48,525 nt of DNA from Lactobacillus hamsteri DSM 5661 = JCM 6256. Its GTDB lineage: Bacteria; Bacillota; Bacilli; Lactobacillales; Lactobacillaceae. Shown here piece by piece: positions 10,056 through 18,688 of the stretch (positions are counted from its first letter, which is position 1; each line of letters begins with the position of its first letter). Position numbers and translations under genes: made by a program. The stretch is taken from contig NZ_BALY01000011.1 of the NCBI RefSeq assembly GCF_000615445.1, positions 1-48,525 on the forward strand. The letters are read 5' to 3'. The notes under the pieces are model-generated. The model worked only from the letters and a program-made list of their open reading frames with translations. It made no database searches and was not told the DNA's origin.

Positions 10056-11107
10056 TGCTTGCCTACTTTCATTTCTAACTTAACCATGTAATCCGTTCCA
10101 AATTCATGCGTAGCTTTAAGAATCGGACAATCTGAAAGCTTCTTTTTCATATCTTTCAAATAAACCGTAACTGCATTACCAGCTACTAAACTTAAATCTC
10201 CTTTAGTAGTAATACTTAGTTTTTTATTTGCCACATTTTTTTGTTTAAGCACGCTCTTAGCTTGTGCCATCATTTGAGCTTGTGTGGCTTTAGACTTTTT
10301 GGGCTTTACAATTTGCAACTTTCCCCACTGCTCAACGCTTTTTCCTTGAGCGCTAGTAGAACTGAAGCTTGTATTACTTGGAGTTTCTTTATCCGAGTTT
10401 CCTTTAGCTGTGGCACTTGAAGTTTGAGACTTTTTCTTATCCTTCTGAACAACTTTTACCACGTTGGCTGTATTTTCAATATCCACGGAATAGGTGAAAT
10501 CCGTTACTACTGTTCGAGTATCAACAACGATTTTTAACTTCTTATAAGGGGCACGCCTTAGCTCAACCTTGTCATAATTTGCAGCAACAAAATACATATG
10601 GTCAGTAGATTGATAAGTTTTATTAATTGCTGTTTTTAGCATGTCAAAGTAAGTTTTACCATCACATATTTCGGCCGCTACTTTATGAGTTGGTGCATTT
10701 TTAACGCTATGTGATAGCCCTGCTCGCTTACATACTTCATTAAATCGGTCAGCCACTGTATTTGTCTTAAATACAATGGAGTCCTCATTCTTTAAGTATC
10801 TAAGTTTGTCATAACAAGTTACGCTAATAGTTCGATCACCTGTAAACTCATACTTAAATACGTAACCATAAAAAACCTTTTCTTTATTCCATCGGAAAGT
10901 TATGATGTCTCCCGTATAAGGGATGACCAGTTGATCAAGTGGTTCAATTAAATCAAAAGTAAGTTCACCTGCACTTAGATTCATGTCAGTAGTCCAAACA
11001 ATATTCTTGACATTGTTCTTTAAATCATATCCCGTGCCTTTAGGATTTTTAGTAGAATTGCGAAAAAGATTAGAACGCCTGAAAAGATGAAAAGTAGTAA
11101 CTGTCAT
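10034..11107 (-). CDS. Tail hub protein (XkdQ/gpD-like)
   Basis: 357 residues. The N-terminal half (WTTDMNLSAGELTFDLIEP, IPYTGDIITFRW, VTCYDKLRYLKNED, RFNEVCKRAGL) resembles the gp27/late-control-D hub fold that caps the tail tube. A low-complexity Ser/Lys/Thr linker follows at about 225-260 and a C-terminal domain (LSLVAGNAVTVYLKDMKKKL) ends it. It lies between the XkdP-like and DUF2577 genes as in PBSX. The end of the XkdP-like gene overlaps the start by 4 bp. Confidence 0.88.
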   Translation of the reverse strand: MTVTTFHLFRRSNLFRNSTKNPKGTGYDLKNNVKNIVWTTDMNLSAGELTFDLIEPLDQLVIPYTGDIITFRWNKEKVFYGYVFKYEFTGDRTISVTCYDKLRYLKNEDSIVFKTNTVADRFNEVCKRAGLSHSVKNAPTHKVAAEICDGKTYFDMLKTAINKTYQSTDHMYFVAANYDKVELRRAPYKKLKIVVDTRTVVTDFTYSVDIENTANVVKVVQKDKKKSQTSSATAKGNSDKETPSNTSFSSTSAQGKSVEQWGKLQIVKPKKSKATQAQMMAQAKSVLKQKNVANKKLSITTKGDLSLVAGNAVTVYLKDMKKKLSDCPILKATHEFGTDYMVKLEMKVGKQWQESKS

Positions 11108-11793
11108 GCTCTTTTCACCTCCGACATCTTAACCCAACCTCTAGCAACTCCATTAATACCAACGCAAACTGGATATTCACGTCCTGGAGCTATATATATG
11201 ACCTCACGCTCAGCGTTCTTTTCATACATTCCTGCCCCTTGACCATAGCTGTCTGCATGAAGCCTACCAGAAACTTTCACTTTAGAACCAATGCTGATTT
11301 TTTTAGCTGGCGTTGATCTTTTCTTAGTTTTCTTTTTAGTCTTTTTTTTTAGTTTTTTTTGATTTTTTTTATAAGAAAATTTTCGATATTGTTTTAGTTC
11401 TAGAGTATAGATGTATTCAGAAGTATTTCCATTTCGCATTGAGTATGTAAACTTAGCAATTGTCATTAAAAGACTGATTTTAGTACCTGAAATCACTACT
11501 CGCACTTTATGTTGTTCTTCTTGAATGTCTTTAATATCTTCAATGTAATCTTCAGGGCTTTGCAAATCATCTGTACTGACGTAATGTCCATCAAATTCTG
11601 GGAAAAATGATTCGATAGTTAAACTTGTTAGTTTCAAATGTCCAACGGTATTAACTTCGCCCAAGTTGATAACAGTTTCGGACTTATCATCAGTTTCATA
11701 GCTCAATTCTACTTGCGCTGGATTAACTGGTAGCTCGATTTGTGTACCACTAGTTTGATCAGTTATATAAATTGCATAACCATTCATTGGCAT
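11104..11793 (-). CDS. XkdP-like tail protein
   Basis: 229 residues. The N-terminal part (PVNPAQVELSYETDDKSETV, LTSLTIESFFPEF) has the LysM-region architecture of XkdP/YqbP proteins, which sit between tape measure and hub. A strongly basic run of about 20 residues, nearly all Lys (around 143-165), separates it from a C-terminal SH3-like region (GSKVKVSGRLHADSYGQG, YPVCVGINGVARGWVKMSE). The C-terminal part may bind wall sugar or baseplate partners; that is inference. Confidence 0.82.
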   Translation of the reverse strand: MPMNGYAIYITDQTSGTQIELPVNPAQVELSYETDDKSETVINLGEVNTVGHLKLTSLTIESFFPEFDGHYVSTDDLQSPEDYIEDIKDIQEEQHKVRVVISGTKISLLMTIAKFTYSMRNGNTSEYIYTLELKQYRKFSYKKNQKKLKKKTKKKTKKRSTPAKKISIGSKVKVSGRLHADSYGQGAGMYEKNAEREVIYIAPGREYPVCVGINGVARGWVKMSEVKRA

Positions 11794-11811
11794 TTTTAAT
11801 CACCTACTTAC

Positions 11812-14811
11812 TTAAACTAAGGACTTATCATCTGCATGGATGATTTCCAATTCCAATTCTCGAAGAATTGCCTTCACGTCAGTTTTGGCATCGCCCGTGC
11901 TATTAACGACAATAGCGCCTTGAGATATGGTAACTTTCCGGTTATCGATATTACTTGTTCCATTCTGATAATTACTGGTAGTCACTGTATTAGGGGTAAT
12001 TGTATTAGATGAAATTGCATTCGAGTTTTGTCCCCAATTGTAGCCATTACCTCTATTAGCACCGATATTTGGTGTAGCTGATGCAACCAATCCTGTTCCA
12101 GCTTTAGCTAGTAAATTAGCTGTGCCATTCATACCGATGGCCATACCTTCACCCATGTAAGTACCGATTTCAGCAAAAAGCTTAGATGGTGAGTGAACTT
12201 GCGCTTTAGCTCTAGCTGCTCGGTTTGCTTGTGCTACTAAAGCATCAGCAGCTGCAGCTACTGCTCCAATTTGGGATCTAATACCTGAAGCCAAGCCTTG
12301 ACCAATTGCAGCACCTACACTGTACATCGCACTAGCTCCAGCTCTACCAGCAGCCACCGCTTGATTAATAGCACCACGCACTGCACTAGCTAAAGCAGCT
12401 CCTCCAGCTCTAGCTGCAGCTGCAGCTCTTGCCATTCCTGATCGAACCGCTGCCACAACGCCACTCATATTTGGTCTGCCAACTTTAGGTGCTGGGATCT
12501 TACCCAATTTTGGTAGCTTAGGCTTAGGAACTACCGGTCTACCAACTTTAGGTGCTGGTATTTTTTTTAGCTTTGGTGACTTTGGTGTAGGAATCTTTGG
12601 TTTGCCTACCTTTGGGGCTTTAATTGTTTTAAGTTTTGGTGATGAAGGTGTTGGAATTTTTGGCTTGCCAACTTTAGGAGCTTTAATTGTAGGAAGCTTT
12701 GGAGATTTTGGTATGTCATACTTAACAGCAACTTTTTGAATAACCTTTTGCCCTGAAAATTGCTTATTAGGGCTTGATGTATCAACTTGCATTTTAGCTT
12801 TAAAGCCTTTTTGATTGTCCAAAGCATGGATTTGTTTGTTAATGCTAGAAACATCAAATTGAGTGTCAATTTTAACTTTTTGACCTTTGCCCAAGTTTGC
12901 TAATTGTGAGTTAGCTTTAGCTATATCTACTTGTGGGCTGATCTTTGTGTTATTAACTTTGTCGGCAGCTTGTTGTGCAGAATCTCCCATTTGATAGAAC
13001 TGTTTCACCATGTTCGCAGTAACACCATTACCAACTGCATTACCAATATTGCCTACAGCATTCTTCAAATTACCGAACGCATTAGCTGCATCTTGAATAT
13101 CACGCTTTGCTCCAGAAAAATTGCCAGTCATTGCATCGCCCAAAGCGTGCATACTTTGTACAATTCCCTTTACAGCAAATCCTACCGCTGAAGCTATGGA
13201 GATAAGACTTGTAAATGCATCGACAATCACACCAATTCCCAAAGCAACGCCCATCAAAGCAGCTCCGCCTATAGTACCTAGTGCTTGGCCTATTCCTGAC
13301 AAGACAGGAGCTAACGGAGCGGCCGCAGCTTGTAATTGACTAAAGGCAGTGGCTAGTGGCTGTAATCCTTGTGAAATTGCTGAAAATACTGTTGAAACAG
13401 TAGCAGCAATATTCTCAAAGATAGGCCCAATAAGTGCGATAGCACCATCTATGAGTGTGCTTATTAACGGAGCAATTGTAGTGATGACAGTAGATATCGT
13501 ATTAATCACATTCTGGATAACTGGCATCACCATTTGGAAAGCTTGCCCTAATGCACTTCCAATAGATGAAAATACTGGCATCAATGAATTTAAAGCGTTA
13601 AAAATAGCTGATATCACTGTATCAATTACTGGCAAGATGGCGTTAAGACCATTACCAAGAGCTTGGCCAATATTTCCGAAAAGGTTCCCACCGCCTATCT
13701 CATTAAGTTGACTAAAGCTGTCTTTGATCGTTGATACTATGTTTTGAATAGTGCTTCCGATGTTACTAAAGGCACCCGTACTGGAGAAGCCTTTAAACAT
13801 CTGATCCCAACCTTTACTTACTGTTGAAAACAGTGGCGTAAGATCAGTAATTGTCTTTTTTACACCATCAAAGATTGCGTCAATGTCAATCTTTTTCATG
13901 GCACCAACTAGCTTGTCAGTAATTCCATCTAAGTTTAAATCACCTAAATGATCCGTAAGTTTAGAAACCCAGTCAATACCTACTTTTCCGACCTTATCAA
14001 AAGCTGGTTGCAATTTATTGGCTAAGGTTTCTTTCAAACCATCCATCGCTTGACCAACAGTTTTATATTGAGTGGCCATTTTACTGAAATTAGCGTTATT
14101 ACCAGTTTTAGTAATCGCATCAAAGAAATCTTGAGTCTCTACCTTGCTATCTTGAACATCTTTAATCAGTTGTTGTGTACTTTTGCCCATTGACTTAGCA
14201 ACGGCTGCTATACCAGCTGGAGTCTGCTCAAGCATCAATTTAAAGTCTTGCCATTGAACTTTAGGCTTAGCGGCCATCTGAGTAGCTTGCTCACTCAAGG
14301 TCTTCATAGCTTGTTGAGGATTAGTTGCGGCTGCAGCCAAACCACCAAAACCTTTAACTAGCTGAGCAGTATTTTTAGTACCAACTGCTTCAAGTTGACT
14401 GTAAGTGTTACTCATATCTGAAGAACTATAGATTGTTTGCTCAGCAAACCTCTGCATTGAAGTTTTAGCAGCTTGAATCTGAGCTGGGCTTTTGCCTAGT
14501 TGTCTCATGTTACCTTCAAAAGTCTGCCATGATGTTGATGATTCATTCAGTTCGCTAACCATAGACCTAATTCCGGATGCTGCTAATCCCATCCCCTTGC
14601 TAATCGCATTACCTATGAGTTGGCCACCCACTATGCTCTTCATAAGGCCTGTAGTTTTTCCAGTTAAACTACCCATATCATTGTTGGTGCCACTTAATCT
14701 GCTTTTTAATTTTGAAAAACCAGATTGTGTCTGTGACAGCCCAGATGAAAGTTTATTTAATGCACTACTAAAAGCATCGTTAATTCTAATCGTTGCACTT
14801 ATTTCAGGCAT
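11812..14811 (-). CDS. Tail tape measure protein
   Basis: 999 residues, the longest gene of the prophage. It sets tail length and passes through the tube during DNA ejection. The N-terminal region is coiled (NKLSSGLSQTQSGFSKLKSRL) and has the TMP family core (WQTFEGNMRQLGKSPAQIQAAKTSMQRFAEQTIYSSSDMS). Hydrophobic helices are seen at about 375-540. A Pro/Lys repeat hinge follows at about 700-785, and the C-terminus has an Ala-rich helix and the GMAIGMNG motif with VHSPSKLFAEIG, common at TMP ends. It lies between the tail chaperone genes and the XkdP-like gene. A strong hairpin terminator stands just upstream. Confidence 0.93.
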   Translation of the reverse strand: MPEISATIRINDAFSSALNKLSSGLSQTQSGFSKLKSRLSGTNNDMGSLTGKTTGLMKSIVGGQLIGNAISKGMGLAASGIRSMVSELNESSTSWQTFEGNMRQLGKSPAQIQAAKTSMQRFAEQTIYSSSDMSNTYSQLEAVGTKNTAQLVKGFGGLAAAATNPQQAMKTLSEQATQMAAKPKVQWQDFKLMLEQTPAGIAAVAKSMGKSTQQLIKDVQDSKVETQDFFDAITKTGNNANFSKMATQYKTVGQAMDGLKETLANKLQPAFDKVGKVGIDWVSKLTDHLGDLNLDGITDKLVGAMKKIDIDAIFDGVKKTITDLTPLFSTVSKGWDQMFKGFSSTGAFSNIGSTIQNIVSTIKDSFSQLNEIGGGNLFGNIGQALGNGLNAILPVIDTVISAIFNALNSLMPVFSSIGSALGQAFQMVMPVIQNVINTISTVITTIAPLISTLIDGAIALIGPIFENIAATVSTVFSAISQGLQPLATAFSQLQAAAAPLAPVLSGIGQALGTIGGAALMGVALGIGVIVDAFTSLISIASAVGFAVKGIVQSMHALGDAMTGNFSGAKRDIQDAANAFGNLKNAVGNIGNAVGNGVTANMVKQFYQMGDSAQQAADKVNNTKISPQVDIAKANSQLANLGKGQKVKIDTQFDVSSINKQIHALDNQKGFKAKMQVDTSSPNKQFSGQKVIQKVAVKYDIPKSPKLPTIKAPKVGKPKIPTPSSPKLKTIKAPKVGKPKIPTPKSPKLKKIPAPKVGRPVVPKPKLPKLGKIPAPKVGRPNMSGVVAAVRSGMARAAAAARAGGAALASAVRGAINQAVAAGRAGASAMYSVGAAIGQGLASGIRSQIGAVAAAADALVAQANRAARAKAQVHSPSKLFAEIGTYMGEGMAIGMNGTANLLAKAGTGLVASATPNIGANRGNGYNWGQNSNAISSNTITPNTVTTSNYQNGTSNIDNRKVTISQGAIVVNSTGDAKTDVKAILRELELEIIHADDKSLV
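12463..12715 (-). repeat. Pro/Lys repeat hinge inside the tape measure gene
   Basis: In-frame tandem repeats of about 20-23 codons encode APKVG[KR]P-x-[IV]P-x-P-x-[SL]PKLK units. Four to five units are recognisable on the minus strand, the unit at 12600-12680 being the cleanest. A rigid or extended linker within the tape measure is the likely product; unit number could vary between relatives. Confidence 0.75.
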
Positions 14812-14840
14812 ACTCTACCTCCTTCCATTCGTTTAGATAC

Positions 14841-14897
14841 AAAAAAAGAAGGCACAAGTCTTCATACTAAAAACTAGTACTGCGACTTGGCCTTCCT
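14841..14897 (-). terminator. Terminator hairpin between tail chaperone and tape measure genes
   Basis: On the minus strand GAAGGCCAAGTC pairs with GACTTGTGCCTTC, one bulged base, about 23-base loop, followed at once by seven T. It looks like a complete intrinsic terminator. It overlaps the stop codon of the frameshifted chaperone and ends 30 bp before the tape measure ATG. It probably lowers read-through into the tape measure gene. Confidence 0.75.
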
Positions 14898-15481
14898 TTC
14901 TAATTCTTTTTGTTGATGTTTTTCGTTTTTTTGTCTTACTTCTATTGAAGCTATAACTATGTCTTGCTCTCTTCGAGAAAGCTTAGCCCACTCAGCAGGT
15001 GTCCAGTGGTATTCATTTAAAACGTAATGATATATTGCAAAGTCACCTACTGAGTCTTCAATTAGTTTTTTACTGTTTCGATAACATCCTGATTGCTTTC
15101 ATCCAAACCGGATAATTTCATAACTGCATTTACTAAAGCGGCAAACTCACCAGCAGTAAGCATATGAGTTAAAGTGCCGTAAGGGTCACCAATCGTACCA
15201 TATGCTTTTTGTAATTCAGCACTGTTAAGATTTGGTGTTACTACACTTTCGGTAACATACAAGCTAGTTAATTTTTCTTGATCAAGTCTAGAATCATAAA
15301 TTCTAGTTTTTTCGTTAAAAATTTTAGTTGTAGCTTCTTTTTGTAATTCAAGAGTTTGACCAGCCATCAAAGACTTAATCTTAAATGGCGCCTTAAATCT
15401 TTTGAATTTAATCTCTTCAGTTTTAATAGCCTCTTCCGTTGTAGCAGATGGTAAAAAATCTTTAACGTTTGGTTCTTCCAT
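14874..15481 (-). CDS. Tail assembly chaperone, long form made by -1 frameshift
   Basis: The 139-residue short chaperone ends right after a classical slippery heptamer. Slipping back one base there opens a second frame that adds 63 residues (LIEDSVGDFAIYHYVLNEYH at its start, KAKSQY at its end) and stops at 14874. The total is about 202 residues. This mirrors lambda gpG/gpGT and the equivalent gene pairs upstream of tape measure genes in most long-tailed phages, where both forms wrap the tape measure during tail assembly. The extension has no start codon or Shine-Dalgarno of its own and lies in the correct position. The frameshift itself is inferred, not shown. Confidence 0.8.
15062..15481 (-). 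CDS. Tail assembly chaperone, short form (XkdN-like)
   Basis: 139 residues, gene placed between tail tube and tape measure, the slot of XkdN/gpG-type chaperones. Sequence such as FKRFKAPFKIKSLMAGQTLELQKEAT and LTSLYVTESVVTPNLNSAELQKAYG fits the XkdN family (compact helical chaperone with a minimal-core domain). The reading frame ends GTA AAA AAC TAA, which carries the slippery site used for the long form. Confidence 0.87.
   Translation of the reverse strand: MEEPNVKDFLPSATTEEAIKTEEIKFKRFKAPFKIKSLMAGQTLELQKEATTKIFNEKTRIYDSRLDQEKLTSLYVTESVVTPNLNSAELQKAYGTIGDPYGTLTHMLTAGEFAALVNAVMKLSGLDESNQDVIETVKN
15065..15071 (-). promoter_or_regulatory. -1 ribosomal frameshift slippery site
   Basis: A AAA AAC in the zero frame of the chaperone gene, one codon before its stop TAA. 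It has the X XXY YYZ form, and both tRNAs can re-pair after a -1 slip. The -1 frame downstream is open for 63 codons. I see no obvious strong pseudoknot immediately after it. Confidence 0.8.
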
Positions 15482-15498
15482 AATAAATACCTCTCAAA

Positions 15499-15999
15499 TT
15501 AGTAAGTTTGCAAGTAACTTCTGTTAATTGCATCTACACCATCAAATGGTTTGATAAGAGTTACACCTTCAAATGTAAAATCACATTCGTTAGTCATAAC
15601 ATTGTCCTTAGCTTCAATATCAGCAATTGGAATTTCATCAAGGTTCACATAATCAAGTTGGATGATTTGTTTTCCTGCTGCAGAAGTTGGATCATCCACA
15701 GTGAATGTAAGAGAGAAGTACAAATCTCCTTTTTCTTGTGTAAATGGAATACCCTTTTTAATCCACTTAGAGTCAATTGTGTATTCACCTAAAGTACCAG
15801 TACCTTCAGCACTAGTAGTCTTCTTCATAGTCCAATTATTGCCTAAAACTTGAACATCTTCCTTATGCTTTTTAATGGTAGCTTTAAACTTTTTACATTG
15901 AATAACTGGGATAATTTCTCCGTTGATATTAACTACAACTTGTGCAGATTTTGAATTAATGGTATCTCTACCAGATAAAAATTTTTCTACATTTTCCAT
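15499..15999 (-). CDS. Tail tube protein (XkdM-like)
   Basis: 166 residues, the inner tube of the contractile tail, placed right after the sheath gene as in PBSX (XkdK-XkdM). Beta-rich sequence with INGEIIPVIQCKKFKATIKKHKED, VQVLGNNWTMKKTTSAEGTGTLG and the C-terminal DAINRSYLQTY fits the phage tail tube family (DUF2001). Confidence 0.9.
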   Translation of the reverse strand: MENVEKFLSGRDTINSKSAQVVVNINGEIIPVIQCKKFKATIKKHKEDVQVLGNNWTMKKTTSAEGTGTLGEYTIDSKWIKKGIPFTQEKGDLYFSLTFTVDDPTSAAGKQIIQLDYVNLDEIPIADIEAKDNVMTNECDFTFEGVTLIKPFDGVDAINRSYLQTY

Positions 16000-16011
16000 T
16001 AATTATTCCTC

Positions 16012-17352
16012 CTAACGTACAGTAATAGTTACGTAAAGTTTTTCCATTGCATCGACAGGTTGGACAGCCAAATTCATAACTACCGCATCGCTATCATTAC
16101 CTGGTAAAATTTCCAAATCACCAGGTTCAAAGTTTTGAATGATGTTTTGGCTTTGCAATTTTTCCAAATATGATGTGCGATCAGCCTTAAATAAGCCACG
16201 GCCATTGTCATTATTAGGAACTCTACCTAAAAAACTACTTTCAAAGACTTGTTGAGTATTAATGCAAATTTCATCAAGAACTCTAATAATTTTGTTCTTA
16301 GAGAATGATTTAGGCTTATCAGCATTAAACTTAGTTAAAGTATCCAAGTCTTGTTCAATTACAACTCTATTGTGACTACGAGTAGTAAATACAATTTCGC
16401 CAGCTGTTAAAGCATTAACAGTCTCATCGTTATTAAGTCTAGGCTTTGAATCAATTGCATCATCAATGTCTTTGTACGTTAATGCTGTAGCTGCATCTGC
16501 ACTAGCAGACATACCAGCAAAGCGAGCAGTAGCAGTTGGTACATCAATTACTTCACCAGTATTTAAAACATAGCCATTTTTAACACCAGATAAGCCTTCA
16601 TAGTTGTAAGCCATATCTTTAGAATTAGGAACAACGCCACGAACCTTAATACCAATATTTTCACGCAACCGCTTAATTTGTTCTGCGAATAATTGATGAA
16701 TATTACTTTCTTCATCCCAACCAGCAGTAGTAGCAACTGTATAATATTCGCTTTCCAATGCTTCATTCATCTTATCTACTACATTATTAGTACCATCAGT
16801 ACCACCAGTTAATGTAAAAGTATTTGAGCCTACTATATCTTTCTTAGTAGCTAATTGCTTAAAAGTAACGTAGTAATTGTCTTCTACATCTTCAATGCTT
16901 GCTACTTTTTGCTGATCTACCATTTTTGTACCAAAAATAGTGGTTACGGTTAAAGAAGAGTTATCTGCTGCAGGATCAATAGAAACTTTAATGTTATTAC
17001 CTACTGTACCTTCGTATTTCGCCATAATTTCTACTGGCAATTCATCTCCAGTAGCTTTGGCTTTTACACCGCCTTGAGTAGTATTTACAAGTAAAACAGT
17101 TTCTGCGCCTTTAAGTGCTTCCTTAACTGGTGCCATGATTGGATCACTGAGTTTGTGACCTGTTTCTGCTTCAAAATCTGAATTGTTATCTAAAGTGATA
17201 ACGCCATTCTTACCCCAACCAAGAGGTTTATTTTGAAACATCAAAAGTCGACCAATAGCACTAGTGAGGGTAGGCTTACCGTTTCCTTTAACATTAATAT
17301 AAACACCAGGTCTTACTTTGTTTTGTGCTTTCCAAGTTCCACCAGCCATCAT
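16012..17352 (-). CDS. Tail sheath protein (XkdK-like)
   Basis: 446 residues. The N-terminal WKAQNKVRPGVYINVKGNG is the hallmark of contractile sheath proteins, and the C-terminal part with LDEICINTQQVFESSFLGRVPNNDNGR and a final beta strand region fits the sheath C-domain that links neighbouring subunits. It makes this a myovirus-type tail. The start overlaps the stop of the small upstream gene as TAATG; a second ATG follows directly. Confidence 0.94.
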   Translation of the reverse strand: MMAGGTWKAQNKVRPGVYINVKGNGKPTLTSAIGRLLMFQNKPLGWGKNGVITLDNNSDFEAETGHKLSDPIMAPVKEALKGAETVLLVNTTQGGVKAKATGDELPVEIMAKYEGTVGNNIKVSIDPAADNSSLTVTTIFGTKMVDQQKVASIEDVEDNYYVTFKQLATKKDIVGSNTFTLTGGTDGTNNVVDKMNEALESEYYTVATTAGWDEESNIHQLFAEQIKRLRENIGIKVRGVVPNSKDMAYNYEGLSGVKNGYVLNTGEVIDVPTATARFAGMSASADAATALTYKDIDDAIDSKPRLNNDETVNALTAGEIVFTTRSHNRVVIEQDLDTLTKFNADKPKSFSKNKIIRVLDEICINTQQVFESSFLGRVPNNDNGRGLFKADRTSYLEKLQSQNIIQNFEPGDLEILPGNDSDAVVMNLAVQPVDAMEKLYVTITVR

Positions 17353-17531
17353 TAAAATCCTTTCTTAAATTCTTCAATTGCTTTTTTAGCTTCAGGAATT
17401 GTGTATTCCTTTCCGTCTTTCAAAACAATATTCATAATGTCTTTTTCTGTTGTAGTAAAATTACCAGCCATTAAACCTACCTTAGTAAACTTAGGTTCTT
17501 TATTGCTGGTCTTGTTTCTTACTTCTCTCAT
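17352..17531 (-). CDS. Small conserved-position protein before the sheath gene
   Basis: 59-residue frame starting MREVRNKTSNKEPKFT and ending AIEEFKKGF. An AGGAG lies 11 bases before the ATG. It overlaps the preceding gene end by 32 bp and the sheath start by 1 bp, so it is translated in the operon. An internal ATG (MAGNFTTTEKD) is an alternative start. No family recognised. It occupies the place of small pre-sheath genes in related clusters. Confidence 0.6.
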   Translation of the reverse strand: MREVRNKTSNKEPKFTKVGLMAGNFTTTEKDIMNIVLKDGKEYTIPEAKKAIEEFKKGF

Positions 17532-17925
17532 TTATATCTAAGCTCCTTTGCATAGACACATCATCCACTCTGTACATGTTGAGCAATATATCAAAGCTCA
17601 CTGTCAAAGTTTCTTCTTTTTGATCCAGATTAAACTCACGATTCCGGATAGTCGCATAAGTCCCCAATCTCACGAAATTATCTGCTAGTAGATCATGAAC
17701 GTGATCCATATCAGCATTAGGACAATCGGGATTAGCAAAATAAACAACTTGATAAGATACAGTACGATCTTGAATAGCAAATAAGCGACTATTAATGCTC
17801 GTCATAGTTCTAACAATATAGAAACTAGGAACATCAAAGCCGCTAGACTGATTTTCTGTATAAATTGTTATATCCGGAAAGATTTCAGCTAATCTGTTTG
17901 CAATTCGTTCTGTTGTATTTTCCAT
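17500..17925 (-). CDS. Tail terminator / completion protein (YqbJ-like)
   Basis: 141 residues. TERIANRLAEIFPDITIYTENQSSGFDVPSFYI and the beta-rich middle (YQVVYFANPD) resemble phage tail terminator proteins (DUF6838/YqbJ type) that cap the head-proximal end of the tail. It is located between the gp10-like gene and the sheath. Start overlaps the previous stop by 1 bp. Confidence 0.78.
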   Translation of the reverse strand: MENTTERIANRLAEIFPDITIYTENQSSGFDVPSFYIVRTMTSINSRLFAIQDRTVSYQVVYFANPDCPNADMDHVHDLLADNFVRLGTYATIRNREFNLDQKEETLTVSFDILLNMYRVDDVSMQRSLDINERSKKQDQQ

Positions 17926-18326
17926 TAGCTTAAAATATCTCTAAAAGCCCACAAGCCTGGGGTAATTAGCTCTGGTAGTTGGCTATTTACCTGATCTAGT
18001 GATTCTTTCATAAAGAATTGTCCTGGCACCCATCCTGTATGTTCACAGGTTTTGTGGCCATTTTCAACATACGAAGCATACTCCGCACCGTTTGTTAACT
18101 CAATTGACCAGGAACCACCAATGAAGCCAGCATCTTGAACACGCCAGCATCGTCTTAAGTGACCAGTATCTTCTGGAGTATTTGCTTTGAACTGTCTGAT
18201 TGCTTGCTTACCTATACGTTTCACACTTCTAGTCAGTTCTTTTTTCAATTCTCCTGTGTCAATTCTTCTTTTCACACGATTAGCCCATGCTTGAAATTGC
18301 TCATCATCCACTCTACCGATGGCCAT
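17925..18326 (-). CDS. HK97 gp10-like tail-completion / joining protein (XkdI-like)
   Basis: 133 residues. NTPEDTGHLRRCW in the middle and YASYVENGHKT are the two classic segments of the HK97 gp10/XkdI family, which works at the head-tail junction. Its start overlaps the previous stop by one base. Confidence 0.88.
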   Translation of the reverse strand: MAIGRVDDEQFQAWANRVKRRIDTGELKKELTRSVKRIGKQAIRQFKANTPEDTGHLRRCWRVQDAGFIGGSWSIELTNGAEYASYVENGHKTCEHTGWVPGQFFMKESLDQVNSQLPELITPGLWAFRDILS

Positions 18327-18688
18327 TATGCTTTCTCCATTCGTTCCATTGCTAGTTCTTGATGGCTGTAATAGCCTGAGTAACTTTTGGAAGCATTTTT
18401 ATACTTAACTGAGTTGCCATTTTGATCAGTAATGTAAATAACAGCACCAGCAGGGATGCTGATACCATTTCTAATCAACAACTTAGCATCATATTTGTCT
18501 GTTCCGTAAAAATTTTGAACACTTGTTGATTGTCCCTTAAGGATAACTTTACAAGGTTCATCTTCTACGATTGTTGCAGGCTCATTATTAGTTACCGCAC
18601 CATGCTTAACAGGCTCTGTTCCCGTAATTGTAGCTTTATCTTTCCATAAAATCGGAACTACCCTTTTAAGTCTTTTAAATAGGCTCAT
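18326..18688 (-). CDS. Head-closure / joining protein (YqbH-like)
   Basis: 120 residues, beta-rich (ATITGTEPVKHG, CKVILKGQSTSVQ, LLIRNGISIPAGAVIYITDQNG), a typical small stopper-like barrel. Its position after the DUF3199-like connector matches YqbH/XkdH (DUF3599). Function is by family and context. Confidence 0.78.
   Translation of the reverse strand: MSLFKRLKRVVPILWKDKATITGTEPVKHGAVTNNEPATIVEDEPCKVILKGQSTSVQNFYGTDKYDAKLLIRNGISIPAGAVIYITDQNGNSVKYKNASKSYSGYYSHQELAMERMEKA

Noticed and set aside
13349-13711. Plus-strand frame of 120 codons inside the tape measure gene
   Set aside because: Shadow of the membrane-like helices on the other strand; no start signals.
14492-14836. 114-codon plus-strand frame opposite the tape measure start
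   Set aside because: No Shine-Dalgarno, antisense to a well-supported gene, hydrophobic low-information translation: a shadow frame.
15062-15481. Treating the chaperone -1 frame as another sequencing error
   Set aside because: The shift sits on a textbook slippery heptamer at the gene position where such frameshifts are conserved, and the short product ends naturally.
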